A DNA stretch of 64,000 nucleotides from Cryomorphaceae bacterium (GCA_016124575.1 WGNM01000001.1:62001-126000); one strand, 5' to 3'. Counted from the stretch's first letter, positions 10,101-18,486 are shown. Numbers and translations are program-made. The notes: generated from the sequence alone by a model not told the origin.

Positions 10101-10534
10101 GTCAACATACCATTTGACCCGACTACCAATTGAGTGTAGTTCACACCAAAAAAACAGAAGTTAAAAGGAATGTTTATCGCCGCGCTGTAAATATCATCCG
10201 TATTGATCGGAATGACTGTGCCCAGGTTGTAGGCAAAAGGCGGACTATACGGAATGCTACCAACAGAATAAGTATTGGTTGCAGCAACCGAAAATGGAGT
10301 TGCGCTCAATTCGATACACGGCTCACTGCATGTCACCGATCCAGATGCTTGTCCGTCGAAAGTTACAGCCGTCACCTGCGGACATCCCGGTTGGGCCGAA
10401 ACACGCAGTACACTGAGAAAAAATAAAACGAAATAACAAAGCTGACGTGCGGTCAATTTCGAGATGTTTTGGTATTGAAAGATGCTAAGAAAAAATGAGA
10501 AACGGACTTCTTTCGTCGAAAATAATGTCGACAT
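7115..10534 (-). CDS. large secreted protein with seven Cys-rich repeats, PKD domain and T9SS type B (CHU_C) sorting domain
   Basis: An 1139-residue protein. The signal peptide is unusually long (hydrophobic core about residues 31-46, probable cleavage after VSAQ, residue 48); an in-frame TTG at residue 27 would give a normal length. Residues about 50-285 form a Cys-containing beta-rich domain. Seven repeats span about 345-880, each with a GGxW motif, CGxC-type cysteine pair and flanking cysteines. A PKD domain (LWNFGDGNYG) lies at about 885-970. The C-terminal CHU_C domain has the hallmarks VPTAFTPDGDGVNE and FDRWGGTVF and ends in GHIHLL-R. It should be exported by Sec, crossed over the outer membrane by the type IX system and attached to, or released from, the surface. 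The function is unknown; an adhesin or structural role is plausible. Confidence 0.85.
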   Translation of the reverse strand: MSTLFSTKEVRFSFFLSIFQYQNISKLTARQLCYFVLFFLSVLRVSAQPGCPQVTAVTFDGQASGSVTCSEPCIELSATPFSVAATNTYSVGSIPYSPPFAYNLGTVIPINTDDIYSAAINIPFNFCFFGVNYTQLVVGSNGMLTFDMSNAGGYCPWNFTASIPSPALETNAIFGVYQDINPATCGNVRWQVLGTAPCRTFVLNFNGVCQFSCTSQTSTSQIVLYEATNIIEIYIQNKPICSGWNGGRSLVGILNAAGTLGYAPPGRNTGVWSATNEAWRFTPNSGSSVVSINWFENGSLIGTGPSITVCPTQTTTYTASATYSSCGGSNTVSDDIIVISDVDPLDPEATITNAQDLCLSQGQYALVPVDPGGTWSSDCGACLDVDGVFDTSLSGAGSFNVTYEVITSCGPIQETVNFDVIEDPDPTITAVGVLCTSQNAITLQTATAGGVWEAECGICLNPATGEFFPGVAGAGTFWVSYSIAGYCPVSSTINITIDDQQDAAFTAPTNICENAAPVALSPSNAGGIWSASCGNCINSETGVFNPSTAGDGTHTLIYTFTGNCPDQTNTTIEVINVELPVLTTPPNFCDSSDPYSLSATPAGGSWSATCVGCLSGSTFDPSAGAGSYTLTYTVGAQCAVSADVTANVQTQQSAIFSVPDTICSAAAALTFPPADLGGSWNASCGSCINTSTGSFNPQIAGPGMYNITYSIPGLCGDSFQETVVVDFSDVASINPVAEYCEGYGDIQITASQSGGVWSASCGTCIDPSTGVFNTLEAGSGLHQIIYTFGGLCGDSDTRIIEIVDNFDPTITSVNGFCVDAPLQQMFAATPGGFWSATCGTCITPSGFFAPGEAGVGEHTITYTIPGSCGGADTEEVSVFGIPNADFTATNFQGCVPFTTGFVQDSTQQVFCLWNFGDGNYGTSVGTAAHTFTGPGCYDVSLTVTSYQGCTATRAYNDIVCGLALPNAYFIYNPITPTTDEPIVDFIDESVGGIQYVWTLEGDVQSTLPNPTMNILTANVNPVQVCLQVTNGSGCIDLYCRDIELLENLRVYVPTAFTPDGDGVNEVIIPSIIGASEYEFVVFDRWGGTVFKSNTIGEPWLGNVQGGDYFAPNGAYSYLLKVKGEDQNAYEYSGHIHLLR
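7895..9502 (-). repeat. seven tandem repeats of about 231 bp (77 residues) inside the CHU_C-type secreted protein
   Basis: The repeat tryptophan of GGxW falls at residues 375, 452, 529, 606, 680, 757 and 834, so the spacing is 77 residues except one step of 74. Each unit has four cysteines at fixed places (for example 358, 379, 382 and 409), 28 in all, suggesting two disulfides per unit. The fourth unit has CVGC where the others have CGxC. The unit also contains a TGxFxPxxAGxG turn and a TYT-like strand. Confidence 0.85.
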
Positions 10535-10544
10535 ACAAGGAAAC

Positions 10545-12368
10545 TCAATCGTTCACGAACTGCAATTCGAACAGACGTTTATAAGCTCCATTTAAGGCAA
10601 GTAGCTCTTGGTGATTACCTTGTTCAACAATACGACCCTGATCCATAACAATGATACGATCTGCCTGTTGAATGGTACTCAATCGGTGGGCAATAACGAT
10701 AGACGTTCGGTCTTTGGTGAGCTTATCTGTTGCCACGCGAATCATCATTTCGCTTTCTGTATCGATAGACGAGGTAGCCTCATCCAATACCAAGATGCGC
10801 GGCTGGTATACGTACGCGCGAATAAATGCGAGCAATTGCCGTTGTCCGGCACTCAACATCCCCCCTCTTTCTTTCACGTCGTAATCGTAATCACCGGGTA
10901 ACTTCATGATAAAATCATGCGCCCCCACAGCTTTTGCAGCATCTATAACTTGCTCGCGGGTGATGTTTTTGTCGTAAAGGGTAATGTTGTTGTAGATCGT
11001 ATCACTGAACAAAAACACGTCTTGCAATACCACTGCAACGTTTGTCCGCACCGCACCCAAACTCAGCGTCTTCAATTCCTTGCCATCAATAAAGACCTCT
11101 CCTTTTTGAAACTCGTAGAATCGACTCAAGAGATTGATGACAGATGACTTTCCTGCTCCTGTTGCGCCAACAAAGGCAACAGTTTCGCCTTCTTTCACTT
11201 CAAATGAAATGTCTTTCAAAACCCAATCCTCATCTTGATACGCAAACCATACATTCTGAAAAGAAATTTTCCCTTTCATGTCCACCAAAGTGCCTGTGCC
11301 TTCGTCTGCTATTTGATCTACCGTATCGAAAACTTTAAACACCCGTTCCGCGTTCACAATGCCCATTTGCAGCACATTGAATCGATCAGCGAGCTGGCGG
11401 ATTGGGCGGTACAGCATAAAAACGTACAAGATGAATTCGAGGATGACGCCGAGTGTCATGGTTCCCGCCACAGCTTCATGCACGCCCCACCAAAGTAGCA
11501 AAGCCACACTGCCCGCAGAGAACAGTTCTACAAGTGGAAAAAAGATGCTAAACGCCCAAATGGAGCGAATATTCGCATCGCGGTGTTCCTTATTGATCTT
11601 CCGAAACCGACGTTCTTCGTGCGATTCGCGATTGAAGATCTGAACGATATTCATTCCGGTAACGTGCTCTTGGATGAAGACATTGATGCGATTCACCTCA
11701 TTTCTCGCCTCGATAAAGGCTTTCTTAATGGCCTGCTGGAAAATACGTGTTGCCCACAGAAGAAGCGGAATCGGAATCAAAACGATCAGTGTCAAACGCC
11801 AATCTATCGATAGCATGATGGCAATTACAACCACCAAACGCAAAATATCCCCAATGATACTGAGGATACCATCGGAAAAAATCTGAGCCACTCCGTCGAT
11901 ATCCGACACCAAACGCGTTACAAAACTACCAACTGGATTCTTATCGAAATACTGCAAGCGAAACCGCAAAATGTGTTTATACAATTTCGAACGCATATCG
12001 AGCGTAACGCTTTGGGCGACAAAATTTGCAAGGTAGGTTTGGTAAAACTGCAATACGGCTTCAAAAAGCAACACCACAATGACCAATATTGTGATCAATA
12101 AAAGCGCCTTCCCATTGGTATCAGCATTGCGCATTACAAAAGGGTCGATAGAATGAGCAAATGCGCCCAACTTATCGAGCTCAACACCCTTTACTTTGGA
12201 GTCGATGGCATAGGATATAAGGGCTGGTCGAATCCAAATGGTTCCAGCTAAAATCAGGACAAGTAACGACGTGATAAAGAACGGTACTTTATAATCACCA
12301 ACCTGCCATAACAGGCGGCGAAAAATACCGGCATCGAAAACATTACCTTGTTTATTGGATTGACTCAC
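10545..12368 (-). CDS. ABC exporter, fused permease-ATPase (MsbA-like)
   Basis: This 607-residue half-transporter should act as a homodimer in the inner membrane. Residues about 20-340 form the type 1 exporter transmembrane domain with six helices. The ATPase domain (about 365-600) has Walker A GATGAGKSS, the signature LSAGQRQ, Walker B ILVLDEATSSID and the switch His in IAHRLST. The family includes lipid A flippases and multidrug exporters; the substrate cannot be assigned. The start is a GTG at 12368. A perfect TAATTTTG element lies 16 nt upstream, inside the end of truA, so the gene may be transcribed separately from truA. Confidence 0.85.
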   Translation of the reverse strand: MSQSNKQGNVFDAGIFRRLLWQVGDYKVPFFITSLLVLILAGTIWIRPALISYAIDSKVKGVELDKLGAFAHSIDPFVMRNADTNGKALLLITILVIVVLLFEAVLQFYQTYLANFVAQSVTLDMRSKLYKHILRFRLQYFDKNPVGSFVTRLVSDIDGVAQIFSDGILSIIGDILRLVVVIAIMLSIDWRLTLIVLIPIPLLLWATRIFQQAIKKAFIEARNEVNRINVFIQEHVTGMNIVQIFNRESHEERRFRKINKEHRDANIRSIWAFSIFFPLVELFSAGSVALLLWWGVHEAVAGTMTLGVILEFILYVFMLYRPIRQLADRFNVLQMGIVNAERVFKVFDTVDQIADEGTGTLVDMKGKISFQNVWFAYQDEDWVLKDISFEVKEGETVAFVGATGAGKSSVINLLSRFYEFQKGEVFIDGKELKTLSLGAVRTNVAVVLQDVFLFSDTIYNNITLYDKNITREQVIDAAKAVGAHDFIMKLPGDYDYDVKERGGMLSAGQRQLLAFIRAYVYQPRILVLDEATSSIDTESEMMIRVATDKLTKDRTSIVIAHRLSTIQQADRIIVMDQGRIVEQGNHQELLALNGAYKRLFELQFVND

Positions 12369-12384
12369 GGAAAATTTGTTGCGG

Positions 12385-12392
12385 CAAAATTA
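12385..12392 (-). promoter_or_regulatory. -7 element before the ABC exporter
   Basis: The minus strand reads TAATTTTG, a full match to TAnnTTTG, 16 nt before the GTG start at 12368. It overlaps the truA stop codon. No clear -33 TTG was found. Confidence 0.45.
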
Positions 12393-13124
12393 CAAAAATG
12401 GGTACTGCACATTCGTTAAAAAAAGCGCTTTTGCCGACATCGACTGCCCGGCTTCTGATCGGGATTTAGATTCTAGTATTTTTTCAAACTCTGTCATGGT
12501 AATTTTCCCTCGCCCTACGTCAAGCAATGTCCCAACAACTGAACGCACCATATTACGCAAAAAACGATCTGCCGTGATGGTGAATACCAGTCGTGAGCCT
12601 TCCTGCTCCCACTTTGCTGTGCGGACGTCGCACAAGGTCGTTTTATTGTTGCCACCAGACTTGCAAAATGCTGCAAAATCATTGATTTCCATCAACTTCA
12701 ATGCTGCAACATTCATCAGGCCGACATCAGGAATGTAGTTCAACTGCAATGAATGGACGGCAAATGGATCTTTATGCAAGTGGCAGTGATACTGATACGA
12801 CCTGCTGGTAGCACCAAATCGGGCATGCGCCTCATCATCAACAGCCACCGTTCTGAAGACTGCTATTTCAGCAGGCAAGATATGATTCAGTTTGTAGGTC
12901 AAATGCTCGCAATCAACCTTGTTTTCGGTATCGAAATGGACAAAAAACTGAGCAGCGTGCACCCCAGTGTCGGTTCGCCCACAACCTATCGTGTCGATTT
13001 CTTCCTTTAGCAGCATGCCAAGTGCTTTATTGACCTCTTCTTGCACGCTGGGCTGACCAACTTGAATTTGCCAACCACAAAAGGGTGTTCCATCGTATGC
13101 GATTTCTAAAAAGTACCTTGACAT
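12390..13124 (-). CDS. truA: tRNA pseudouridine(38-40) synthase
   Basis: A 244-residue enzyme that isomerises uridines 38-40 in the anticodon stem-loop of tRNAs. The N-terminal strand FLEIAYDGTPFCGWQ and the catalytic motif GCGRTDTGVHAAQ (the Asp is the nucleophile) are diagnostic. FLRNMVRSVVGTLLDVGRG near the C-terminus is the second family signature. The start is the ATG at 13124; the TTG 18 bases upstream is rejected because a GATATTTG promoter-like element lies between them. Length is normal for the family. Confidence 0.92.
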   Translation of the reverse strand: MSRYFLEIAYDGTPFCGWQIQVGQPSVQEEVNKALGMLLKEEIDTIGCGRTDTGVHAAQFFVHFDTENKVDCEHLTYKLNHILPAEIAVFRTVAVDDEAHARFGATSRSYQYHCHLHKDPFAVHSLQLNYIPDVGLMNVAALKLMEINDFAAFCKSGGNNKTTLCDVRTAKWEQEGSRLVFTITADRFLRNMVRSVVGTLLDVGRGKITMTEFEKILESKSRSEAGQSMSAKALFLTNVQYPFL

Positions 13125-13129
13125 GGATG

Positions 13130-13137
13130 CAAATATC
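13130..13137 (-). promoter_or_regulatory. -7-like element abutting truA start
   Basis: The minus strand reads GATATTTG (one mismatch from TAnnTTTG), then CATCC and the ATG. With only 5 nt between element and start codon, transcription from here would begin at or next to the ATG and give a leaderless mRNA. Confidence 0.4.
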
Positions 13138-13200
13138 GACAACTTTTCACCGTCAAAGGTCCATTGTAGCGATAAACCGATTGAGGAAAAGAGATTTCAT

Positions 13201-13227
13201 AAAAAAAGGAGACCGAAGCCTCCTTTT
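13201..13227 (-). terminator. intrinsic terminator after the alpha-oxoamine synthase gene
   Basis: On the minus strand an 8-bp stem (AAAAGGAG with CTCCTTTT, 13220-13227 with 13204-13211) encloses an 8-nt loop and runs into a T tract. It lies just below the stop codon at 13251 and separates this gene from truA. Confidence 0.75.
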
Positions 13228-13250
13228 CTATATCATAACACATCACGAGC

Positions 13251-14495
13251 TTAGCTCCATGAAGCGATTTTTTCTGATACATACTCTCCATTCTCAAGCT
13301 TTTCTTTCACTTTGGTGAACGTTTCGATGGTGTAATGAACATCTTCTAACGTATGCACCGCAGTAGGAATCAAGCGCAACATGATGGTATCTTTTGGTAC
13401 AACAGGGTAAACCACGATTGAGCAGAAGATACCATAATTTTCACGCAAGTCGAGCGTCAAATTCGTCGCTTCTCCCAAACCTCCGCTCAAGAAAACAGGC
13501 GTTACCGCTGAGTTGGTATGACCGATGTTGAATCCTGCTGCTGTCAAACCTGTTTGCAAAGCGTTGGCAATGTTCCAAAGGTTTTCTTTCAGTTCTGGAC
13601 GTGTGCGCATCATTTCCAGACGTTTTAAAGCACCAATAACGATAGGCATTGGTAGCGATTTCGCGAAGGTTTGTGAACGCATGTTGTAACGCAAGTACTC
13701 GATTACGTGCTCGTCGGCAGCCACAAAAGCCCCGATGGTCGCCATCGACTTAGCGAAGGTACCGAAGTACACATCGATGTCTTTATGAACACCTTGGAAA
13801 TCTCCTGCTCCACGTCCCATTTCACCAATGGTTCCGAAACCGTGGGCGTCATCGACAAATAAACGGAAACCGTATTCTTTCTTGAATTTTACGATCTCTG
13901 CCAACTTACCTTGGTCACCGGCCATGCCGAAAACACCTTCCGTCATCACCAAAATACCACCACCGGTTTTGTCAGTCAGGTTTTTTGCGTTGCGAAGCTG
14001 CTTCTCAAAGCTCTCCATGTCGTTGTGCTGGAAAACGAAACGCTTACCATGGTGCAAACGCACGCCATCAACCATGCAAGCATGTGATTCAGAGTCATAT
14101 ACAATTACGTCATGACGATCTACCAAAGCTTCCACAGCACTCATGCACCCTTGGTAACCGAAGTTCAGCAAGAAAGCGTCTTCTTTCTGCATAAAATCAG
14201 CCAATTGTGCTTCAAGTTGCTCGTGGTACTTGGTTTGTCCCGACATCATACGCGCACCCATTGGGTAACCCATTCCCCACTCTTTCGCCGCATCAGCATC
14301 AATCTGACGCACCTCCGGGTGGTTGGCTAATCCTAAGTAGTTGTTGATGCTCCAAACAAGCAATTCCTTTCCACGGAAAGTCATGCGGTTTGAAATAGGC
14401 CCTTCCAATTTCGGGAAGGTGAAATAACCGTGTGATTCTTTTGCGTGTTGCCCAAGTGGTCCGCGGTTGTTCTTGATCCGTTCAAAAATGTCCAA
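13251..14495 (-). CDS. alpha-oxoamine synthase family acyltransferase (serine or cysteate palmitoyltransferase-like)
   Basis: A 414-residue fold-type I PLP enzyme. VWSINNYLGLANHP (residues 48-61) and MGARMMSGQTKYHEQLE are typical of the family, VDDAHGFGTIG carries the Asp contacting PLP, and TFAKSMATIGAF carries the Schiff-base lysine. The family (SPT, KBL, BioF, CFAT) condenses an amino acid with an acyl-CoA or acyl-ACP. The full-length group found throughout flavobacteria is thought to make the long-chain base of sphingolipids or, with cysteate, of sulfonolipids (capnine); that assignment is inference. No ATG exists upstream in frame, so translation probably starts at the TTG at 14495. A 19-codon ORF (14482-14541) overlaps this start in another frame. 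Confidence 0.8.
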   Translation of the reverse strand: MDIFERIKNNRGPLGQHAKESHGYFTFPKLEGPISNRMTFRGKELLVWSINNYLGLANHPEVRQIDADAAKEWGMGYPMGARMMSGQTKYHEQLEAQLADFMQKEDAFLLNFGYQGCMSAVEALVDRHDVIVYDSESHACMVDGVRLHHGKRFVFQHNDMESFEKQLRNAKNLTDKTGGGILVMTEGVFGMAGDQGKLAEIVKFKKEYGFRLFVDDAHGFGTIGEMGRGAGDFQGVHKDIDVYFGTFAKSMATIGAFVAADEHVIEYLRYNMRSQTFAKSLPMPIVIGALKRLEMMRTRPELKENLWNIANALQTGLTAAGFNIGHTNSAVTPVFLSGGLGEATNLTLDLRENYGIFCSIVVYPVVPKDTIMLRLIPTAVHTLEDVHYTIETFTKVKEKLENGEYVSEKIASWS

Positions 14496-14553
14496 ATCGT
14501 AAGTTTTTAGTGATGTCCTCCTCTGGCGAGAACCCCTCCATTAATTAGTCGCG

Positions 14554-14561
14554 CAAAAATA
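14554..14561 (-). promoter_or_regulatory. -7 element before the alpha-oxoamine synthase
   Basis: The minus strand reads TATTTTTG, a full TAnnTTTG match, 58 nt before the TTG start. This leaves a leader of about 50 nt, longer than most in this window, containing purine-rich GGAGGGG and GAGGAGGA tracts and a short upstream ORF. Confidence 0.4.
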
Positions 14562-14668
14562 CAGTTTTTCGACAATACGGTTGCGCATTTATGGCAGCGA
14601 AGGTACAGTGAATCGTCTTACTATGAGCGGGTTCACCTAACGGTTTGTTAACATCGTCGGTTGAAATC

Positions 14669-16321
14669 TTAGTCTTGCAGCAACTCTTTTGCATGCTTTC
14701 GGGCTGAATCGGTAATGTTTTCGCCTGAAAGCATCCCAGCCAATTCTTCCACACGCTGCGCTTCGGTGAGCGATATCAACCGTGTAAATGTCTGCTCGCC
14801 AATTGTTTCTTTAAAAACTTTATAGTGGTGCTGAGCCTTGCCTGCTACCTGAGGCAAATGACTGATCGCAATCAATTGCATCTCCCCGCTCATACCGCGC
14901 ATTACTTCTGCCATCCGAGCTGCTACTTCTCCCGACACTCCGGTATCAACTTCATCGAGAATAAGTGATGGCAACGATAAAAATGAAGCGGTAGTGGCTT
15001 TTAAAGCAAGCATTAAGCGTGATAACTCTCCTCCACTAGCAGCTTTTTCAAGCGGCTGAGGGTCCAATCCTTTGTTGGCTTGGAAAAGCAGCTCTACACC
15101 TGTTTGACCGAACTGATTCAACTCTTCTGTAACGCTGAAAACAAATTGCAACTTGGCGTCGTTCATCTTCATCAATGCCAGTTTCTCTTTGACATTTTTT
15201 TCTAGCAAGCCAGCGGCTTGGATGCGGCCTCCGTGAATCGTTTTTGCCAATTGAAACAGGACTTCCCGTGACGATTCTACTTCTTTCGTGAGCGATTCAA
15301 TCTTTTCGGTTAGTCCTTCAAAATGTTCCAACTTCGTTCGCAAACCCTCTCGCAAGTCGATGAGTTCAACGGCGTTGTTCAATCGGTGTTTGTGACTTAG
15401 TGCATAGAGTTTATCGAGTGTGTCTTCCAAAACTTTCAATCTTCCTGGATCGCCTTCGATGCTATCTCTTTCGCGACTAGCCTCAGCTGCTATGTCTACT
15501 AGCTCAATATACACGCTCTTCAACCGATCGCGCAGCTGCACACCGCTTTTATGCATATTCGCTAAGGCGTCTAAGCTTTGCAGTGCTGTCTTCAAAGCTG
15601 GCAAGGTGGCCTCGTCGGCCTCTTCCAATCGGTAAACCAATGCACTGAGATGTCCGATTATTCCTTCTGCATTTCTATGCATTTCAGCCTCTTCTTCCAT
15701 GCTTGCGATGTCGATACTTTCGAGCCCTGCAGCATCCAACTCGTTGAGTTGAAAAGAAATAAAATCAGCTTCAGCTTTACTTTTCGCGTCTTCTTCGATC
15801 ATTTGCTCGAGATCAGCCTTCAATGCTTGCCATTTTCTAAACTGCTTCTTGAAGGTGATGGCCTGTTCGAATTGTCCGGCTGCGGCATCAAGCAAGTTCA
15901 TTCTGAACTCTTTTGAACGGAGGTTTGAGGTTTCGAATTGAGAGTGGACGTCGATTAACTTCCCACCCAGTTCTTTGAGGAGTTTTGCACTTACAGGAGT
16001 ATCGTTGACGAATGATCTCGACTTTCCACCTACGGCGATTTCGCGTCGGATAATGGTTTCTGCTGCGAAGTCGAGGTCGTTTTCTTCGAAGAATGTTTTG
16101 TACTCTTCAGAAACTTGAAAAGTGATTTCGACAACGCATTTTTCTGCTTTGTTTCGCAGCACTTCAGCAGCGCCGCGCTCTCCCAAAGCTAGTCCGAGAG
16201 CACCTAAAAGTATTGATTTTCCAGAACCCGTTTCTCCTGTTATTACCGACAAACCGCTGGTAAAATCAACATCCAACTGCTCTATGAGCGCGTAGTTCCG
16301 AATATTAAGACGCTGCAGCAT
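14669..16321 (-). CDS. recN: DNA repair ATPase RecN
   Basis: An SMC-like cytoplasmic ATPase of 550 residues that acts in double-strand break repair. Walker A is GETGSGKS (residues 30-37) near the N-terminus. A long central coiled-coil region spans about 160-370 and includes a degenerate hinge. The C-terminal half has the ABC signature SGGELSRLMLALK and Walker B LILDEVDTGVSGEVA, with an ISHLPQVA switch. It lies 3 bases below porD and follows coaBC, an order conserved in Bacteroidota. Length is normal. Confidence 0.93.
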   Translation of the reverse strand: MLQRLNIRNYALIEQLDVDFTSGLSVITGETGSGKSILLGALGLALGERGAAEVLRNKAEKCVVEITFQVSEEYKTFFEENDLDFAAETIIRREIAVGGKSRSFVNDTPVSAKLLKELGGKLIDVHSQFETSNLRSKEFRMNLLDAAAGQFEQAITFKKQFRKWQALKADLEQMIEEDAKSKAEADFISFQLNELDAAGLESIDIASMEEEAEMHRNAEGIIGHLSALVYRLEEADEATLPALKTALQSLDALANMHKSGVQLRDRLKSVYIELVDIAAEASRERDSIEGDPGRLKVLEDTLDKLYALSHKHRLNNAVELIDLREGLRTKLEHFEGLTEKIESLTKEVESSREVLFQLAKTIHGGRIQAAGLLEKNVKEKLALMKMNDAKLQFVFSVTEELNQFGQTGVELLFQANKGLDPQPLEKAASGGELSRLMLALKATTASFLSLPSLILDEVDTGVSGEVAARMAEVMRGMSGEMQLIAISHLPQVAGKAQHHYKVFKETIGEQTFTRLISLTEAQRVEELAGMLSGENITDSARKHAKELLQD

Positions 16322-16324
16322 ACA

Positions 16325-17218
16325 TCAACCGAGTGAGGCATCATATTTCTTGATATTCCCTGGGTCCAGCTCTTTCAAGATGGGCAAGATACGCTGGCGT
16401 TCAGCTTCCGAAGCGGGAGTAAACAACTTAACCAATTCATTCCCTTTGGTAGAGAAGAAAAGTTGAACATTGTATGACGACGGACGAACTTTGTGGATGT
16501 TGCGCAGTTCGATAATGGCATCCGCGATTTCTTTTCGAGAGGTCTCGGCATTCGCGTACAACTTATCGAAACCTTGGCGATGGTAGAGATAGAGGCACGT
16601 GCGCAGAGGACGGAATGTTTGAGAAATTACATTCTCAACCAGCCAGTAGCGGTTTCTTTGTCCTTCACTCGCCTTCCATCCTGATTCAGGCGCATTTTGA
16701 GCATTGGCCACCACTGTTTGAGCTTTCAAGTAGTGGTTTGTGCCACCTTCCAACGCAAAAGTGTCGTAATCAGTAGCAATTACCATGTAGGCGTAGTAGG
16801 CAAGCACACTCGACAAATTATCTCTGTGTTGGTCGAGACTAAATTGAATGATTTGATTGTCTAGAAACGTGAAATCGAAATCACCGTCGTTGACCGTAAA
16901 AATTGGCGTTTTGTAGTCGCTATTGTATACTGGCCTGCTGCTTTGAACCATTATAGACCCAGAAAAGCTGGTCTGCGAAGGAGCAGTTGATATGGTAATC
17001 AAAATGCTTACCTCGATGCGCTCCATCAAATCGAAATCATCGGTTGTCCACTTCCTGGCATTCATGAACTCTTTGATCTGCTCTTCCATTGTTTTGAAAC
17101 GAGCGGGGTCAACGTTTGAAACGGTAGGCGCAACAACTTGCACGGTGCAGTTTAACTCTTGGGCGACAATGGCCAAAGGAGCAAAAAGAAGAAGAAAGAG
17201 AGCTAGTTGTCTTAACAT
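16325..17218 (-). CDS. porD: DUF4835 family protein, type IX secretion system protein PorD
   Basis: A 297-residue exported protein. The signal peptide (about residues 1-19, ending AIVAQ) precedes ELNCTVQVVAP, the conserved start of DUF4835 proteins. The body is rich in aromatic and polar residues (YNSDYKTPIF, DFDFTFLDNQ), with YLVENVISQTFRPLR-like conserved segments. Some databases name the family PorD and place it in the type IX secretion/gliding set; its exact role is poorly known. The ATG overlaps the end of coaBC by 7 nt and recN begins 3 nt after its stop, so the three genes are likely co-transcribed. The secreted cargo in this window (7115-10534, 40715-44176, 53970-55625) would depend on this pathway. 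Confidence 0.75.
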   Translation of the reverse strand: MLRQLALFLLLFAPLAIVAQELNCTVQVVAPTVSNVDPARFKTMEEQIKEFMNARKWTTDDFDLMERIEVSILITISTAPSQTSFSGSIMVQSSRPVYNSDYKTPIFTVNDGDFDFTFLDNQIIQFSLDQHRDNLSSVLAYYAYMVIATDYDTFALEGGTNHYLKAQTVVANAQNAPESGWKASEGQRNRYWLVENVISQTFRPLRTCLYLYHRQGFDKLYANAETSRKEIADAIIELRNIHKVRPSSYNVQLFFSTKGNELVKLFTPASEAERQRILPILKELDPGNIKKYDASLG

Positions 17219-18411
17219 AGTGCGATAATCTTTTCTACAACGTCGGCAGCGACATCTGTCTTTGATTTCAGTTCAAAATTACTGATATTATCATTTCGGT
17301 CGATCAAGGTTACTTGATTCGTATCAAACGCAAATCCTGCGCCTTCATTGTTCAGGGAGTTCAAAACAATGAGATCCAAATTTTTGCGTTTCAGTTTTCC
17401 CTTTGCATTGTCGAGCTCATTGTCGGTTTCAAGGGCAAAGCCCACCAACAATTGATGCTCTTTCTTGCTGTCTCCCAGCGTTTTTAAAATATCTGTGGTC
17501 CGTTCTAACTCAATAATCAGTTCGTCATCCTTCTTTTTGATTTTCTTTTGAGCTATGTGTTTGGGGCGGTAGTCAGCCACTGCTGCCGACATTACAAAGA
17601 TGTCTGCATCGGCAAATGCTGCTGTGCATGCGTTGAGCATGTCTTCGGCTGAAACGACATCAATGCGACGAATGGATTTATCGGCTAGAGATACGTTTGA
17701 GGGACCTGCGATTACTGTCACATCCGCGCCGTTGGCGCGCAGTTTTTTAGCCAACTCAAAACCCATTTTTCCAGAGCTGTGGTTCCCAATAAAGCGCACC
17801 GGATCAATGGCTTCATAGGTTGGCCCGGCAGTAACAACAGCTTTTTTACCGCGCAAGGGCGCATTGGCAAGGAAAAAGGCGTTCAGGGCATCAACAATGT
17901 GCTCCGGTTCAGCCATCCGGCCTTGTCCGACCAGCCCACTCGCCAACTCACCATGCTCAGCGTCAATAATATGCACTCCGCGCTCTGAAAGCGTTTCAAG
18001 ATTTGAACGCACTGCGGCATGAAGGTACATATCGAGATCCATGGCGGGGGCTATAAATACCGGACAGCGAGCGCTGAGAAAAACGGTCAGCAAGAAATTG
18101 TTTGACTCACCAGAAACCATGTGTCCGATGCTGTTTGCCGTTGTTGGTGCAACAAGCATCAGGTCTGGCCAAAGACCGTATTCGACGTGGTTGTTCCACA
18201 CGCCGGCGTCTTTGTCTTCAGTGAAATCAGACGTGACAGCATTTTCAGAAAGGGTAGCCAGCGTGAGCGGCGTGATGAATTCGGTTGCTGAGGGGGTCAT
18301 AACGACACGGACATCCGCGCCAGCTTTTTTGAGCAGGCGAACTAAAAAGGCAGATTTGTAGGCAGCAATACCTCCTGTAACGCCAAGTAAGATTTTTTTT
18401 CCGTGCAACAT
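17212..18411 (-). CDS. coaBC: bifunctional phosphopantothenoylcysteine decarboxylase/phosphopantothenate-cysteine ligase
   Basis: This 399-residue cytoplasmic protein catalyses two consecutive steps of coenzyme A synthesis. The N-terminal FMN-dependent decarboxylase (about 1-180) has GVTGGIAAYKSAFL, the active His in NHVEYG and the substrate-clamp motif PAMDLDMYLH. The C-terminal CTP-dependent ligase (about 185-399) has VVTAGPTYEAIDPVRFIGN and SSGKMGFELA, then KIKKKDDELIIEL, which holds the catalytic lysine region. A hairpin terminator separates it from rpoZ upstream. Downstream it overlaps porD. Confidence 0.93.
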   Translation of the reverse strand: MLHGKKILLGVTGGIAAYKSAFLVRLLKKAGADVRVVMTPSATEFITPLTLATLSENAVTSDFTEDKDAGVWNNHVEYGLWPDLMLVAPTTANSIGHMVSGESNNFLLTVFLSARCPVFIAPAMDLDMYLHAAVRSNLETLSERGVHIIDAEHGELASGLVGQGRMAEPEHIVDALNAFFLANAPLRGKKAVVTAGPTYEAIDPVRFIGNHSSGKMGFELAKKLRANGADVTVIAGPSNVSLADKSIRRIDVVSAEDMLNACTAAFADADIFVMSAAVADYRPKHIAQKKIKKKDDELIIELERTTDILKTLGDSKKEHQLLVGFALETDNELDNAKGKLKRKNLDLIVLNSLNNEGAGFAFDTNQVTLIDRNDNISNFELKSKTDVAADVVEKIIALC

Positions 18412-18423
18412 ATCTTGCGAAGC

Positions 18424-18457
18424 AAAAAAAAAGATGGCACACGACCATCTTTTTTTT
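18424..18457 (-). terminator. intrinsic terminator between rpoZ and coaBC
   Basis: AAGATGG and CCATCTT arms flanked by A and T runs form a stem of up to 13 bp with a 7-nt loop (18438-18444). It would end bamD-rpoZ transcription before coaBC and could act in either direction. Confidence 0.7.
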
Positions 18458-18486
18458 CAATCATTTTGCCGATGACGGCTAATATT

